Shown: positions 19,402 to 28,629, numbered from the stretch's first letter. The stretch: 52,997 nt of DNA from Thermoplasmata archaeon (GCA_030041175.1 JASHOK010000038.1:1-52997), one strand, 5' to 3'. Translations and numbers: made by a program. The notes: generated from the letters alone by a model not told the origin.

Positions 19402-20559
19402 GTGAATCTGGACCTCTCGCCCGACGAGGTCGAGCTTCAATCGACCGTTCGCCGGTTTGTCAGGAAGGAGGTCGCTCCGGTCGCCGACCGGATGGACCGG
19501 GAGGACTACTTTCCCCGGGACCTCTTTAGCCGCCTCGGCGCCCAGGGTTTGCTCGGACCGTCGATTCCCACCGAGTACGACGGGCTCGGGCTGACGTACC
19601 GGACTCAGGCCATCATCTTGGAGGAGATCGCACGGTCCAGCCCCGCCCTCGCGCTGAGCGTGGGAGCACACTCCAACCTGTGCGCGGACAACCTCTGCCG
19701 GAACGGCACTCCGGACCAGCGCCAGCACTTCCTCCCTGACCTCGTGGCCGGCCGGACGATCGGAGCTCTCGCCCTGACCGAGCCGTCTTCCGGCTCGGAT
19801 GCGGTCTCGCTCCGTACTCGTGCCGAACGACAGGGAGACCATTACGTGCTCAACGGCTCGAAACAGTTCATTACGAACGGCCCGGTGGCCGATACCCTCC
19901 TGATCTACGCCAAGACCGCTCCGTCGAAGGCCGCTCAAGGGATCAGTGCCTTCGTGGTGAGCCGGGACACGCCGGGTTTCTCCGTGACTCGGAGCCTCGA
20001 CAAGATGGGGATGCGCGGGTCGCCGACCGGGGAGCTAGCCTTCCAGGACTGCCGGATCCCGGCGAGTCAGCTCGTCGGCGAGGAGAATCGGGGCGTGGCG
20101 GTCATGATGAGCGGCCTCAACGTAGAACGTGCCGTGCTCGCGGCCATTCCGGTCGGCATCATGGCCGAGTGCCTGGAGCGGAGCCTCGAGTATGCCCGGC
20201 AGCGGGAGCAATTCGGCAAGAAGATCGGGCAGTTCGAGCTGATCCAGGAGAAGTTGGCGAACATGTACGCCCAGCTGCAGGCCTCTCGGCTGCTGCTCCT
20301 CGAGGCTCTGTCCTCCGTCGCAGGGGACAAGCGAAGCCATCGGGCCAGCGCCACGGCGTTGACCTTTGCCTCCGAGGCCTCCACACGGGTCGCCCTGGAG
20401 GCGATCCAGGTGTTCGGAGGCTATGGCTACATGCGAGACCTCCCGCTGGAGCGGCTGGCGCGAGACGCGAAGCTGCTCGAGATCGGCGCGGGCACCTCCG
20501 AGATTCGCAGACTGCTCGTAGCTCGGGAGCTCTTGGGCGACGGATTCGACGCCGCCTAG
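19402..20559 (+). CDS. acyl-CoA dehydrogenase
   Basis: ALTEPSSGSDAVSLRTRAERQGDHYVLNGSKQFITNG, DKMGMRGSPTGELAFQDCRIP, IQVFGGYGYMRDLPLERLARDAKLLEIGAGTSEIRRL. GTG start at 19402. Confidence 0.96.
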   Translation: MNLDLSPDEVELQSTVRRFVRKEVAPVADRMDREDYFPRDLFSRLGAQGLLGPSIPTEYDGLGLTYRTQAIILEEIARSSPALALSVGAHSNLCADNLCRNGTPDQRQHFLPDLVAGRTIGALALTEPSSGSDAVSLRTRAERQGDHYVLNGSKQFITNGPVADTLLIYAKTAPSKAAQGISAFVVSRDTPGFSVTRSLDKMGMRGSPTGELAFQDCRIPASQLVGEENRGVAVMMSGLNVERAVLAAIPVGIMAECLERSLEYARQREQFGKKIGQFELIQEKLANMYAQLQASRLLLLEALSSVAGDKRSHRASATALTFASEASTRVALEAIQVFGGYGYMRDLPLERLARDAKLLEIGAGTSEIRRLLVARELLGDGFDAA

Positions 20560-20687
20560 GCGGGTCGAGGAGGCCGATCCGGACCCGGACGGCCTCCGCC
20601 GGCCGCATCCGGCGGGATTCCTGTCGGAACGAAGCACTCCTCTCAGGAGCGAAGGTTTTTGCCCTCTCTCGGTCCATCAGCCGGTTG

Positions 20688-21446
20688 ATGGCGGGACGTC
20701 CCGCGGGCACCGCGCCCGTACCGCAGATTCGCACCGAGGTGCTCAAGGAGCTCCAGCAGATCCTCGAGAATCGGGACCAGAGGGACCGCCTCGACCGGGG
20801 CCCCCTGGCCGAGACCAAGGGGCGCGAGCACTGGGTGCTCCACCTCCTCCTGCGGGCCTTCGAGCAGGAACAGGCCCACGTCAACACTCTCGTCGGCACG
20901 GCCTACTCGAACCTCCTGGCCCGGTTCCAGGCGCTCGAGGACCGGGTGGCGCACGTCGAAGACCTCGAAACCGCGACCGAGAACGACTTCCGGGGACGCT
21001 TCGACTCCCTGGAGGGTAGCCTGGTCCAGCAGCTCCAGCGCGGCATCGATAGCTCCGTCCAGCAGATGACCGGGACCCTCACGACCTCGATGAACGAGAA
21101 CCTGGACCGGAAGTGGAAACCGATCAGCGAGTCGGTCGAGACCTTCGCGACGGGGTCCAAGCAGATCCTGAAGGACGTGGCCGACACCTACCGGGTCGCT
21201 ACGCAGACCCGACTCCTGCTCAACGAGAATGCTCGACGGATTACCGACCTGGGCCGGGACCTGCTCGCCCTGGAGGACAGCCTCAAGCTGGTGGTCAGTA
21301 AGACGCTCGAAGAAGCCCTGCTACCCTTCGAGCAGCGTCTCGGCGCGCTCGAAGCGCACCTCGGCATCCCCGCGTCTCCCCCTGCGGCCCGGCCGACGAC
21401 CAACGGGACGGTAGAACCCAACGGCACAGCCACGCCGCCCGCGTAA
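20688..21446 (+). CDS. coiled-coil hypothetical protein
   Basis: Heptad-rich sequence (ALEDRVAHVEDLETATENDF...ALEDSLKLVVSKTLEEALLPFEQRLGALEAHLG); ATG at 20688. Confidence 0.6.
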   Translation: MAGRPAGTAPVPQIRTEVLKELQQILENRDQRDRLDRGPLAETKGREHWVLHLLLRAFEQEQAHVNTLVGTAYSNLLARFQALEDRVAHVEDLETATENDFRGRFDSLEGSLVQQLQRGIDSSVQQMTGTLTTSMNENLDRKWKPISESVETFATGSKQILKDVADTYRVATQTRLLLNENARRITDLGRDLLALEDSLKLVVSKTLEEALLPFEQRLGALEAHLGIPASPPAARPTTNGTVEPNGTATPPA

Positions 21447-21468
21447 GCGCTCGGCAAACCGCCGCGAG

Positions 21469-22275
21469 ATGACGCGGTTCCCCCGGTCCCACCCCCGATA
21501 CCGGAGCCTCGTCATCCGCGCCCGGCTGGCCGATGCATTGCGTACCGGCCTCGTGGTGCCGGAGGGGCTCATAGCGCACGGGCGGGCAGAGGCCTTCGAC
21601 TACCTGCTGGGCGAACGCACATCGGCGTCGGCCTCCAAGGCTATCCAGGCGGCTGCCCGCTGGTTGGTGGTCGCCCGGTTCCCTGTGATCAGCGTGAACG
21701 GTAATGTCGCAGCCCTGGCCGGGCCGGAAATCGCGGAGCTCGTCCGGGCGCTGCCCACGCTGTCCGTAGAGGTCAATCTGTTCCATCGCACACCGGGCCG
21801 TGCGGCCCGGGTCGCAGCGCGTCTCCGAGCCGCGGGGGTGTCCCAGGTGCTCGGACTTCACCCCACGGTCCGTGTGCCGGGCCTGCCGTCGGACCGGGGG
21901 CTGGTAGACCGCCGGGGCATCGCTCGGGCGGATGTGGTCCTAGTTCCGCTCGAGGACGGAGACCGGACGCAGGCCCTCCGCCGGATCGGGAAGCGAGTGA
22001 TCGCGATCGACCTCAACCCCTTGTCCCGGACCTCGGTCGCCGCCGACATCCCGGTCGTGGATGAGCTCGGGCGGGCGCTCGGCCGGCTCGCCCGAGAGGT
22101 CCGCGCGGAACGCCGGCGGCCGCAGCGCCGGTCCTACCCGGCCTTCGACGGTGCAGCGGCCCGTGCCGACGCACTCGCCACGATCAACCGCCGCCTCGCA
22201 ACGGCGCTCGACCGCCGAGGATCTCGGGCAGCACCTGCTCCGCCAAGGACGCGACCCGCTCGGCGACGGCGGTGA
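21469..22275 (+). CDS. archaeal 4-phosphopantoate--beta-alanine ligase (phosphopantothenate synthetase)
   Basis: HPRYRSLVIRARLADALRTGLVVPEGLIAHGRAEAFDYLLGERT...NGNVAALAG...FHRTPGRAARV...IAIDLNPLSRTS. Confidence 0.92.
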   Translation: MTRFPRSHPRYRSLVIRARLADALRTGLVVPEGLIAHGRAEAFDYLLGERTSASASKAIQAAARWLVVARFPVISVNGNVAALAGPEIAELVRALPTLSVEVNLFHRTPGRAARVAARLRAAGVSQVLGLHPTVRVPGLPSDRGLVDRRGIARADVVLVPLEDGDRTQALRRIGKRVIAIDLNPLSRTSVAADIPVVDELGRALGRLAREVRAERRRPQRRSYPAFDGAAARADALATINRRLATALDRRGSRAAPAPPRTRPARRRR

Positions 22276-22699
22276 GGAAGCGCTCGTCCGATGCGTCGTA
22301 GGCGCGCACCTCGTTCCCATCGATATCGATCTCCCCTACGACATGCCCGTCCCGTCGGATCGGCACGACGATCTCGGCGCGAGTCTCCAGAAAGCACGCC
22401 AGGTATTCCGGTGCCGCACGGACGTCGTCGACGATGACGGAACGATTCTCTCGCACCGCCTTTCCGCAGATGCCGGATGCGACGGGGATCGAGACGTGCT
22501 CCGTGGCCTGGGCGCCGGCCCAGGCGGCCAGCCGAAGGGTCTCTCCGTCCCGGAGGTAGATGCCCACCCACCGGTACTGGTGGAACTCGTGCCGGAGGAA
22601 CCGGCAGACCTCGCCCAGCGCATCGATGCCGCTGAGATGGGCGAGGATCGAGTCGACCTGAAGGAGCGACGGCGTGACCTGGACGGACCTTACGGGCAT
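22184..22699 (-). CDS. GAF-domain protein, free-methionine-(R)-sulfoxide reductase-like
   Basis: VGIYLRDGETLRLAAWAG...GICGKAVRENRSVIVDDVRAAPEYLACFLETRAEIVVPIRRDGHVVGEIDIDG; two of the three fRMsr Cys positions appear conserved. Confidence 0.75.
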   Translation of the reverse strand: MPVRSVQVTPSLLQVDSILAHLSGIDALGEVCRFLRHEFHQYRWVGIYLRDGETLRLAAWAGAQATEHVSIPVASGICGKAVRENRSVIVDDVRAAPEYLACFLETRAEIVVPIRRDGHVVGEIDIDGNEVRAYDASDERFLTAVAERVASLAEQVLPEILGGRAPLRGGG

Positions 22700-22732
22700 A
22701 CGGGTTCACCGGGGCGGAGCGCCGGAGGGAGC

Positions 22733-22849
22733 GCCGAGGGGGAGAATTTCCGCCGACTCGGGTCGGCCGATGTCGGCGTTTGAACTCCCGAGGCGTATGC
22801 CGCCACGAGCTTTCCAGACTCGCGCCGTACCGGACTGAGCCACCTCGGC
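22733..22849 (-). tRNA. tRNA-Ser(GGA), long variable arm, interrupted in the T-loop by a predicted intron
   Basis: Minus strand GCCGAGG-TG-GCTCAGTCCGGTACGGC-G-CGAGT-CTGGAAA-GCTCG-TGGCGGCATACGCCTC-GGGAG-TTCAAA-[hairpin insert]-T-CTCC-CCTCGGC-G: 7-bp acceptor, 5-bp anticodon stem (one G-T), anticodon GGA, GGCG/CGCC variable arm, G73, no encoded CCA. Confidence 0.8.
22746..22778 (-). other. predicted 33-nt tRNA intron at about position 59/60
   Basis: CGCCGACatcggccgacccgaGTCGGCGgaaat: perfect 7-bp stem; TTC/GAA with AAA and ATT bulges resembles a relaxed bulge-helix-bulge. Confidence 0.65.
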
Positions 22850-22910
22850 ACGCCCGGGGAATCGGACCGGGGTCGCCCTATTACCTCTTTGGCACGTCCT
22901 CGGCGGCGGG

Positions 22911-23177
22911 CTACGGGTTCGGGAACCAGCCGCACCGGACGCAGCCTGCGGCGCGCGAGGTCGGCTCAATCTCCGTGCCACACTCGGGGCAGGGCATCGC
23001 CTCCGGCCCGAGCAGGGACATGCAGTCGAAACAGGCACCCCCCCGGTGGTCCGAGGGCAGCACCACGATCGACTTCCCGCAAAAGAGGCAATGCTGGTAT
23101 CGGTCCTCGGCGCTCGGGAAGAAACGCCGATCGGAGTGTGCCAGCATTCGGGCCGCTCGACCAGTGCTCGCGTACAT
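22911..23177 (-). CDS. small double zinc-ribbon protein
   Basis: CLFCGKS...CFDCM...CPECG...CVRCGW: four CxxC knuckles. Confidence 0.65.
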   Translation of the reverse strand: MYASTGRAARMLAHSDRRFFPSAEDRYQHCLFCGKSIVVLPSDHRGGACFDCMSLLGPEAMPCPECGTEIEPTSRAAGCVRCGWFPNP

Positions 23178-23240
23178 AAGCCCTGTTGCGCCCCTCGCTC
23201 CGCGGATCTCTCCGGTCGTCGTTTCGGGCGCGGGGCGTCG

Positions 23241-24005
23241 CTACGGCTCTCGCCAGCGGGCCTTGGTGGCGGCGAGCAGGATCAGCACGATGGTGAGCCC
23301 TCCCAGGACCGCCCAGTCCAGGGCGGTCGCGGCTGCCGAGGGCGCTTCGTAGCAGGCCGAGCCGGCCGCACAGAGTCCCCGATGGACGAGGTCGGCGGCA
23401 TAGGTGGTCGGCGAGAGGTAGGCGGCCCATCGAAGGGTGGGCGGAATGTACGTGATCGGATAGTAGACCGGCGGCAGCGTCGTCATCAGAATCGAGATGA
23501 GCGGTGCGAACACGAACGCCTCTCGGATGTCCGAAAAGTAGGTCGCGAGAGTGAAACCGAATGCCGTGGAGAAGCCCCAGATCAGCACCAGGGCGCCGAC
23601 GAGGGTCAGCGTTCCGACGACCGTGTAGTCGAGGACGCCGATCGACAACAGCAGGAAGACCGCCAGGCCCGGGATCGAATAGACGAACTCGGAGAAGGCC
23701 ATGCCGGCGACGTAGACCGGAGCTTCTACCGGGGACGCCACGACCACGTCCTGAAACTTCAGGTCCTGCTTGTAGTGCACGAGGTCGGCCTGGATGCCGG
23801 TGCCGGTCGTCAGGATGGTGAGGATGAGGCCGCCTGTGATGGCGAAGGAGCTGAGCGCGCCGCGCGAGGCAACGTCGATGAAGAACAGGAAGGCGAGGGG
23901 CGACGCGATGGTGTTCAAGAGATAGAGCGGCTGGGCTCGCATCGGCAGGATACCGTTCAGGTAGACGATCGACAGGAAGGACCGAATCCGGTTGCGCGCG
24001 CTCAT
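23241..24005 (-). CDS. ABC-2 type transporter permease
   Basis: Six-TM ORF starting 4 bp inside the ATPase gene end; LVGALVLIWGFSTAFGFTLATYFSDIREAFVFAPLISILMTTLPPVYYPITYIPPTLRWAAYLSPTTYAADLVH. Confidence 0.88.
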   Translation of the reverse strand: MSARNRIRSFLSIVYLNGILPMRAQPLYLLNTIASPLAFLFFIDVASRGALSSFAITGGLILTILTTGTGIQADLVHYKQDLKFQDVVVASPVEAPVYVAGMAFSEFVYSIPGLAVFLLLSIGVLDYTVVGTLTLVGALVLIWGFSTAFGFTLATYFSDIREAFVFAPLISILMTTLPPVYYPITYIPPTLRWAAYLSPTTYAADLVHRGLCAAGSACYEAPSAAATALDWAVLGGLTIVLILLAATKARWREP

Positions 24006-24949
24006 GCCGGCTCCTCGGCCGTCTCGGATGGTTCCCCTTCATCGAGCGGACGACCCACCAGCTGCAGGAAGATGTCCTCGAGGCTGACCGGCGCCAGGGC
24101 GACCCGGCTGCCCCGAGCCAGGGCGGTCTGGACCAGCTCCCGCGCCTCCTTCTCTCGCGTGAACAGGAGGTGCCCACCGACCACCGGCGTGACGGGGCCG
24201 TACGGTGCAAGTTCCTCGACGCTCCAGCTCGAATCGAGCGTGACCCGGTAGGGCAGCTGCACGCGGGCTCGAATGGAATCCGGGGTTCCCTCCACACGGA
24301 GGTGACCGCCCTCGAGGAGGGCGAGCCGCGACGAGAGCGCCTCGGCCTCGTCGAGGTAGTGGGTAGTGAGGAGCACTGTACGATGCTCTCGGGTGGCCCG
24401 CTGGATCGCCGCCCAGACCTCCCGGCGGGCGAGGGGATCGAGCCCCGTGGTCGGCTCGTCGAGGAACAGCAGCTCTGCGTCCGAGGCGAGCACCATCGCC
24501 ACCATCACGCGTCGGCGCTGACCACCGGAGAGCCGACTGACGAGCCGCCGGCGCACGTCGCCGAGCCCGAGCTCGTCGATGACATCGTTCCGCCGTCGAT
24601 GCGTTTCGGGCCGGTCCATCCCGCGCATCCGGAGATACCCGTCGATGAGCTGCTCGGTCGTCGCGAAGTACAGCGGTCGCGATTCTTGGGGCACCATCGC
24701 GATCCGGCGACGGATCTCCCGCTCCTCGGTCCGGATGTCGTATCCCAGAACGGTCGCCGTACCGCTCGTGGGAAGGAGCAGCGTTCCCGTGATCCGAAGG
24801 AAGGTGGTCTTCCCGGCCCCGTTCCGACCGATCAACCCGTAGGTTTCCCCGCCGGGAATGTCGAACGACACATCGTCGAGCGCTCGGGTGGAACCGCCTC
24901 GATAGGTGTACGTCTTCGAGAGTCGTTGTGCGGAAACCGCCGTCGCCAT
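24002..24949 (-). CDS. ABC transporter ATP-binding protein
   Basis: GLIGRNGAGKTTFLRITGTLL, SRLSGGQRRRVMVAMVLASDAELLFLDEPTTGLDPLAR. Confidence 0.95.
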   Translation of the reverse strand: MATAVSAQRLSKTYTYRGGSTRALDDVSFDIPGGETYGLIGRNGAGKTTFLRITGTLLLPTSGTATVLGYDIRTEEREIRRRIAMVPQESRPLYFATTEQLIDGYLRMRGMDRPETHRRRNDVIDELGLGDVRRRLVSRLSGGQRRRVMVAMVLASDAELLFLDEPTTGLDPLARREVWAAIQRATREHRTVLLTTHYLDEAEALSSRLALLEGGHLRVEGTPDSIRARVQLPYRVTLDSSWSVEELAPYGPVTPVVGGHLLFTREKEARELVQTALARGSRVALAPVSLEDIFLQLVGRPLDEGEPSETAEEPA

Positions 24950-25020
24950 GAATCCGTTCGCGTCTCCGATGACGGAATCGGCCTACCGTCGGGGCCCGAC
25001 GACCGCGCGAGGCTGCCGCA

Positions 25021-26088
25021 CTAGCTCAGCACCTCGCCCAGTCGGTCTTCGGCCCGAGCCCGCTTGAGCTCGAGGGCAATCCGGCGACCGGTGGACAGCT
25101 GGGGCGCCACCAGGTCCGAGTAGCTCGAGCCGGAGGGGAACAGGTTCGTGCCGGCGACGATCCGCGTCGAGATCTCGAACACCTTGAACTGGAGTTCCTC
25201 CGTCACAATGCCCTCCACGCAGAACGGGCCGACCATGCCACCGAACAGGTCGACCGAGGTGTCCACGATCCGCGCGGCGACGTCGAAGACCTGCGGCAGG
25301 AGCGATTCGCGCAGCACCACCGGTACGTTGCCCGTCACGACGAAGGTGGGCCGGATCCCCGCCCGCCGAAGGCCCTCCTGGGCTCCGAGCTTGTACAGCT
25401 CGTCGATGTTCGCCTCGTCCCGGCGGTCCATCCCGAGGAGCTCGATCGAGCCATGGCGCACCCGGTATCCGTCTTCGGACAGCGGGGAATAGAAGAAGTG
25501 CACGTAATACCGGGTGCCGACGACGTACTCCTGGATGACGTAGGGGCCGGTGGGCCGGAAGTCGGCGAGCTCTTCGGGATTCTTGGCGAGGAAGAAGCCC
25601 TTGCCGCCCTTCGCCCCATAGTACTTGATGATCACCGGCCCGTCGACCGCATCGAGGTTCGCGAACTTCTTCGGCATCGGAACCTGGGCCTGTTCCAGCC
25701 ACTCTCGTTCCTTTTCCCGGTCCGACTCCCATCCGAGAACCTTCCGGTTCCCGAAGACCGGGACCTCGAGGGCGTTGAAGGCGGTGGGACCGAGGTACTC
25801 CACGAAGGAGCCGGTGGGCACGATCACGGCGCCTTCCCGTTGGAGCGTGGCCGCGTGCCGACCGAGTTCCGCGAGCTTGGGCAGAGACAGGAACCGGTCG
25901 GGCCGGGCCAGCGGGAACGCCTCGTAGAACCGTGGCGGCTTACCGACCGCGATGCCCAGTGTGCCGAGGCCCTCGTGACGGGCGCCGTGAAAAATCTGCA
26001 GGGAGGAATGGGAGCACAGCGTGGCGATGACCGGGGTCCGCTCCTTCACCGCCGCGACACGGGACGCGGAGGCGAGCTCGATTCCCAT
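25021..26088 (-). CDS. purP: formate-dependent FAICAR synthetase PurP
   Basis: TLCSHSSLQIFHGARHEGLGTLGIA, IIKYYGAKGGKGFFLAKNPEE, GSIELLGMDRRDEANIDELYKL; ATG at 26088. Confidence 0.9.
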   Translation of the reverse strand: MGIELASASRVAAVKERTPVIATLCSHSSLQIFHGARHEGLGTLGIAVGKPPRFYEAFPLARPDRFLSLPKLAELGRHAATLQREGAVIVPTGSFVEYLGPTAFNALEVPVFGNRKVLGWESDREKEREWLEQAQVPMPKKFANLDAVDGPVIIKYYGAKGGKGFFLAKNPEELADFRPTGPYVIQEYVVGTRYYVHFFYSPLSEDGYRVRHGSIELLGMDRRDEANIDELYKLGAQEGLRRAGIRPTFVVTGNVPVVLRESLLPQVFDVAARIVDTSVDLFGGMVGPFCVEGIVTEELQFKVFEISTRIVAGTNLFPSGSSYSDLVAPQLSTGRRIALELKRARAEDRLGEVLS

Positions 26089-26134
26089 ACGGGAAAGGAA
26101 CGGGATTCGGAGATAGCCTTTGCGCGCCGGAGCG

Positions 26135-27343
26135 TCACGAATCCGGTTCCGGGTGGTCCAGCTCCCAGTACCAGCGGACCTGTCGACCGCCTCGCTTCGA
26201 GATCTCGTGTCGGACCGCCGGGTCGATTGTCGGGTCCCGGACCAGTCGCTGGATCTCGGCCGCGTCCAGGCGGCTCGCCCGGGGCAGCAGCCCGTGCTCC
26301 TCGAGGAGCGGACGGACGCCGTCGGGCGCGTAACTCCACTCCTCCTCGCGGCGGCGGATCGCCACTCCGGCGCGTCCCGGCAGCCGATGGACTCCCAGCC
26401 GCTCAGCCTCCGCATGCAGCTCGTCGGCCACCCGGTGGAGGTCGGCGTCGACCTTCTCGCCGTCCTTCCGCAGCTGGATGAAGCGGTCGACGAGGGACTC
26501 GAGACGCTGTCGTTCCTCCAGGGGGACCTCTCGGAACTCGGGACACAGCCCCCGGAAGTCACATCGCTCGCACTGGCGGCCCGGCGTAGGGTCGAACTGC
26601 TGACTCCGGATGCCGTCCGCCACTTCGCCGACCTTCTGGGACAGATGGGCGAGCGTGGTCGCACTCCGGGCCGCGCTCCGATGGGGAGTGAGCGATCGCA
26701 GATGGTAGAGCGTCAGATGCTCGACGGGCAGGGCGTAGTTGGTCTCGACCAGGACCTGGTACATCGACAGCTGGTCGGACTGCCGGGCCTCGTGAGCGGC
26801 CATCTCTCGGCTCGTCTTGTAGTCCAGGACCTCGAGGCCCCCGCGGGGAGTGAGATCGATGCGGTCCACGTACCCGTGCACCGCGACTCCGTCCAGCGTG
26901 GACTGGAGGTACTCTTCGATGGCCACCGGTCGAGGATGTTCCTCCAAGAACTGGTCATAGTACCGGAGGAGCAGATTTTCGCCCAACCCCTTGTACCGGT
27001 TCTCCTCCTCCGGCGAGGAGTAGCCGTCTCGGACCCAGAGGCGGTCGTAGGCCGCCAGCAGCTCGTCCTTGCTGAGCGGCCGAGGATGGCTCTCGACCAT
27101 CGGGCCGGAGGGCTGCCATTCGTCGAGCCGACGCTGCGAGGTGCCCGAGCTCTTTCGGGGAACGGCTTCGGGCACGAGAAACGGCCGGACCAGCTCCTCG
27201 AGGACCGAGTGGATGGTTCGACCGAACGAGAAGTAGGAACGCGGTGCCTCGGGCAGCTTGTCGACGTAGAGGAATTTCCACCGCAGCGGGCACTCGAGGT
27301 AGGTCCGCAGCGACGAGTAGCTCAGCGGACGCAGCTCGCTCAC
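26135..27343 (-). CDS. PD-(D/E)XK superfamily nuclease (RecB/Cas4-like) with Cys cluster and C-terminal extension
   Basis: LSYSSLRTYLECPLRWKFLYVDKLPE, FGRTIHSVLEEL, VDRIDLTPRGGLEVLDYKTSR, QLSMYQ, CERCDFRGLCPEF. Confidence 0.88.
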   Translation of the reverse strand: MSELRPLSYSSLRTYLECPLRWKFLYVDKLPEAPRSYFSFGRTIHSVLEELVRPFLVPEAVPRKSSGTSQRRLDEWQPSGPMVESHPRPLSKDELLAAYDRLWVRDGYSSPEEENRYKGLGENLLLRYYDQFLEEHPRPVAIEEYLQSTLDGVAVHGYVDRIDLTPRGGLEVLDYKTSREMAAHEARQSDQLSMYQVLVETNYALPVEHLTLYHLRSLTPHRSAARSATTLAHLSQKVGEVADGIRSQQFDPTPGRQCERCDFRGLCPEFREVPLEERQRLESLVDRFIQLRKDGEKVDADLHRVADELHAEAERLGVHRLPGRAGVAIRRREEEWSYAPDGVRPLLEEHGLLPRASRLDAAEIQRLVRDPTIDPAVRHEISKRGGRQVRWYWELDHPEPDS

Positions 27344-27412
27344 GGGGCTGCGCAGCCCTCCGCGACCATAACGGGTTGGGGCCGGGGGTCACCCCCGGTC
27401 CCGGCGGCGGAC

Positions 27413-28513
27413 TCAGTGGCCGGCGGCGAGCGGGGCGTCGGCCAGGGAGTCCTCGCCCAACTTCGGGGCCGGGAGGGTCCCGCGGGCCTGCGGGTTCGAG
27501 AGGTTCTTCGGAAGGCCCAGCAGGTCGAGGAGCTCCTTGTAGTGGTTGCGGATCGTGACCGGGGTCACGTTCGCGACCGCGGCGATCCGGTCCTGACTGC
27601 GAGGCTCGCCCATCAGGTTCGACGCGATGTAGATGATGGTCGCGAGGATGCCGTTGGGGAGGACGCCGCTGGTCGAGTAGACCTTCTCCACCTGCTCCAG
27701 GAGGCCAAGGACCTTCTGACGGACCTCCTTCGACAGGTTGAGGTCCTGGGTGAAGCGGACCAGGTAGTCGCGCGGCTCCACGGGCTTGAGCCCGAGCTTG
27801 AGTTCGCGAGCGAGCAGCGTGTACGCCCGGCCGACCTCGATCTTGGTCGCCTTGGAGTGCTGGATGATCTCCTTCATCGTCCGCGGCACGCGGCACTGCC
27901 GACAGGCCGCGTAGACTGACGCGGCCACGAGGGCCACGATCTTCTTGCCGCGCGTCGCTTTGTGCTCGAGCGCTCGACGGTAAATGTAGGTCGCCGACTC
28001 CTTGACCTCCCGCGAGAGGCCCAGAACCCCGGCGAGGCGGTTGAGCTCACCGAGGGCGACGACCAGGTTGCGCTGATGCGTCCGTGCGGCCCGAAGCCGG
28101 TGGTTGAGCTTGCGGAGGTGGTAGAACTTGAGCGACGTGTTCCGGGAGAGCGAATTGCCCTGGAAGTCGCGCGTCGGAACTCCGATCTCGCTGAACAATC
28201 CCTTGTCGGGCATCAGCGGCGAGATCACGGGGCCCCAGCCCCGGGCCTCCCGACCGGTGTCCTCCTTGCTGCCGCGCTGTCCGCGGTCCGACACCAGGGC
28301 GCTGGCGTCCACGACGAGTCCGCAGTCCGCGCAGACGATCTCCCCGCGGATGTCGTCGCGGGTCAGGTGGGTGGAGCCGCAGTTGGTACAAACGTCCTCA
28401 GAAACGGTCGCCGGAGCCGACACGTCCGGAGCCTCAGGCGCCGAACGGAGGGCGGCGGGACTCGGGTGCTTGCTACGCGTCGAGCGAGTAGAAAGTGATG
28501 CGTGGGTCTGCAT
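27413..28513 (-). CDS. tfb: transcription initiation factor B (TFB)
   Basis: CTNCGSTHLTRDDIRGEIVCADCGLVV (Zn ribbon) and two cyclin-like repeats. Confidence 0.97.
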   Translation of the reverse strand: MQTHASLSTRSTRSKHPSPAALRSAPEAPDVSAPATVSEDVCTNCGSTHLTRDDIRGEIVCADCGLVVDASALVSDRGQRGSKEDTGREARGWGPVISPLMPDKGLFSEIGVPTRDFQGNSLSRNTSLKFYHLRKLNHRLRAARTHQRNLVVALGELNRLAGVLGLSREVKESATYIYRRALEHKATRGKKIVALVAASVYAACRQCRVPRTMKEIIQHSKATKIEVGRAYTLLARELKLGLKPVEPRDYLVRFTQDLNLSKEVRQKVLGLLEQVEKVYSTSGVLPNGILATIIYIASNLMGEPRSQDRIAAVANVTPVTIRNHYKELLDLLGLPKNLSNPQARGTLPAPKLGEDSLADAPLAAGH

Positions 28514-28542
28514 GATATCTCCGAGGGGAGGAGGGGGCCGGG

Positions 28543-28552
28543 ACTATTTATA
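28543..28552 (-). promoter_or_regulatory. TATA box of the TFB gene
   Basis: Minus strand ctataaatag, ~30-39 nt upstream of the ATG at 28513, preceded by an A-rich/ACCG element. Confidence 0.6.
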
Positions 28553-28629
28553 GATTGGGCGGTTTTTTTGTCACTCCTGTTTGAACAGTTGCTACAAAGT
28601 GACCCATGTTACCACGCGGCAAAAGGACC

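Noticed and set aside
26120-27919. 599-aa plus-strand ORF antisense to the RecB-like nuclease and TFB
   Set aside because: Mirror-frame artefact; both minus-strand genes have strong family motifs.
28562-28569. T8 run (plus strand) as a transcription terminator
   Set aside because: It is antisense to the flanking minus-strand genes and lies just upstream of the TFB TATA box, so an A-rich promoter-upstream element is more likely.
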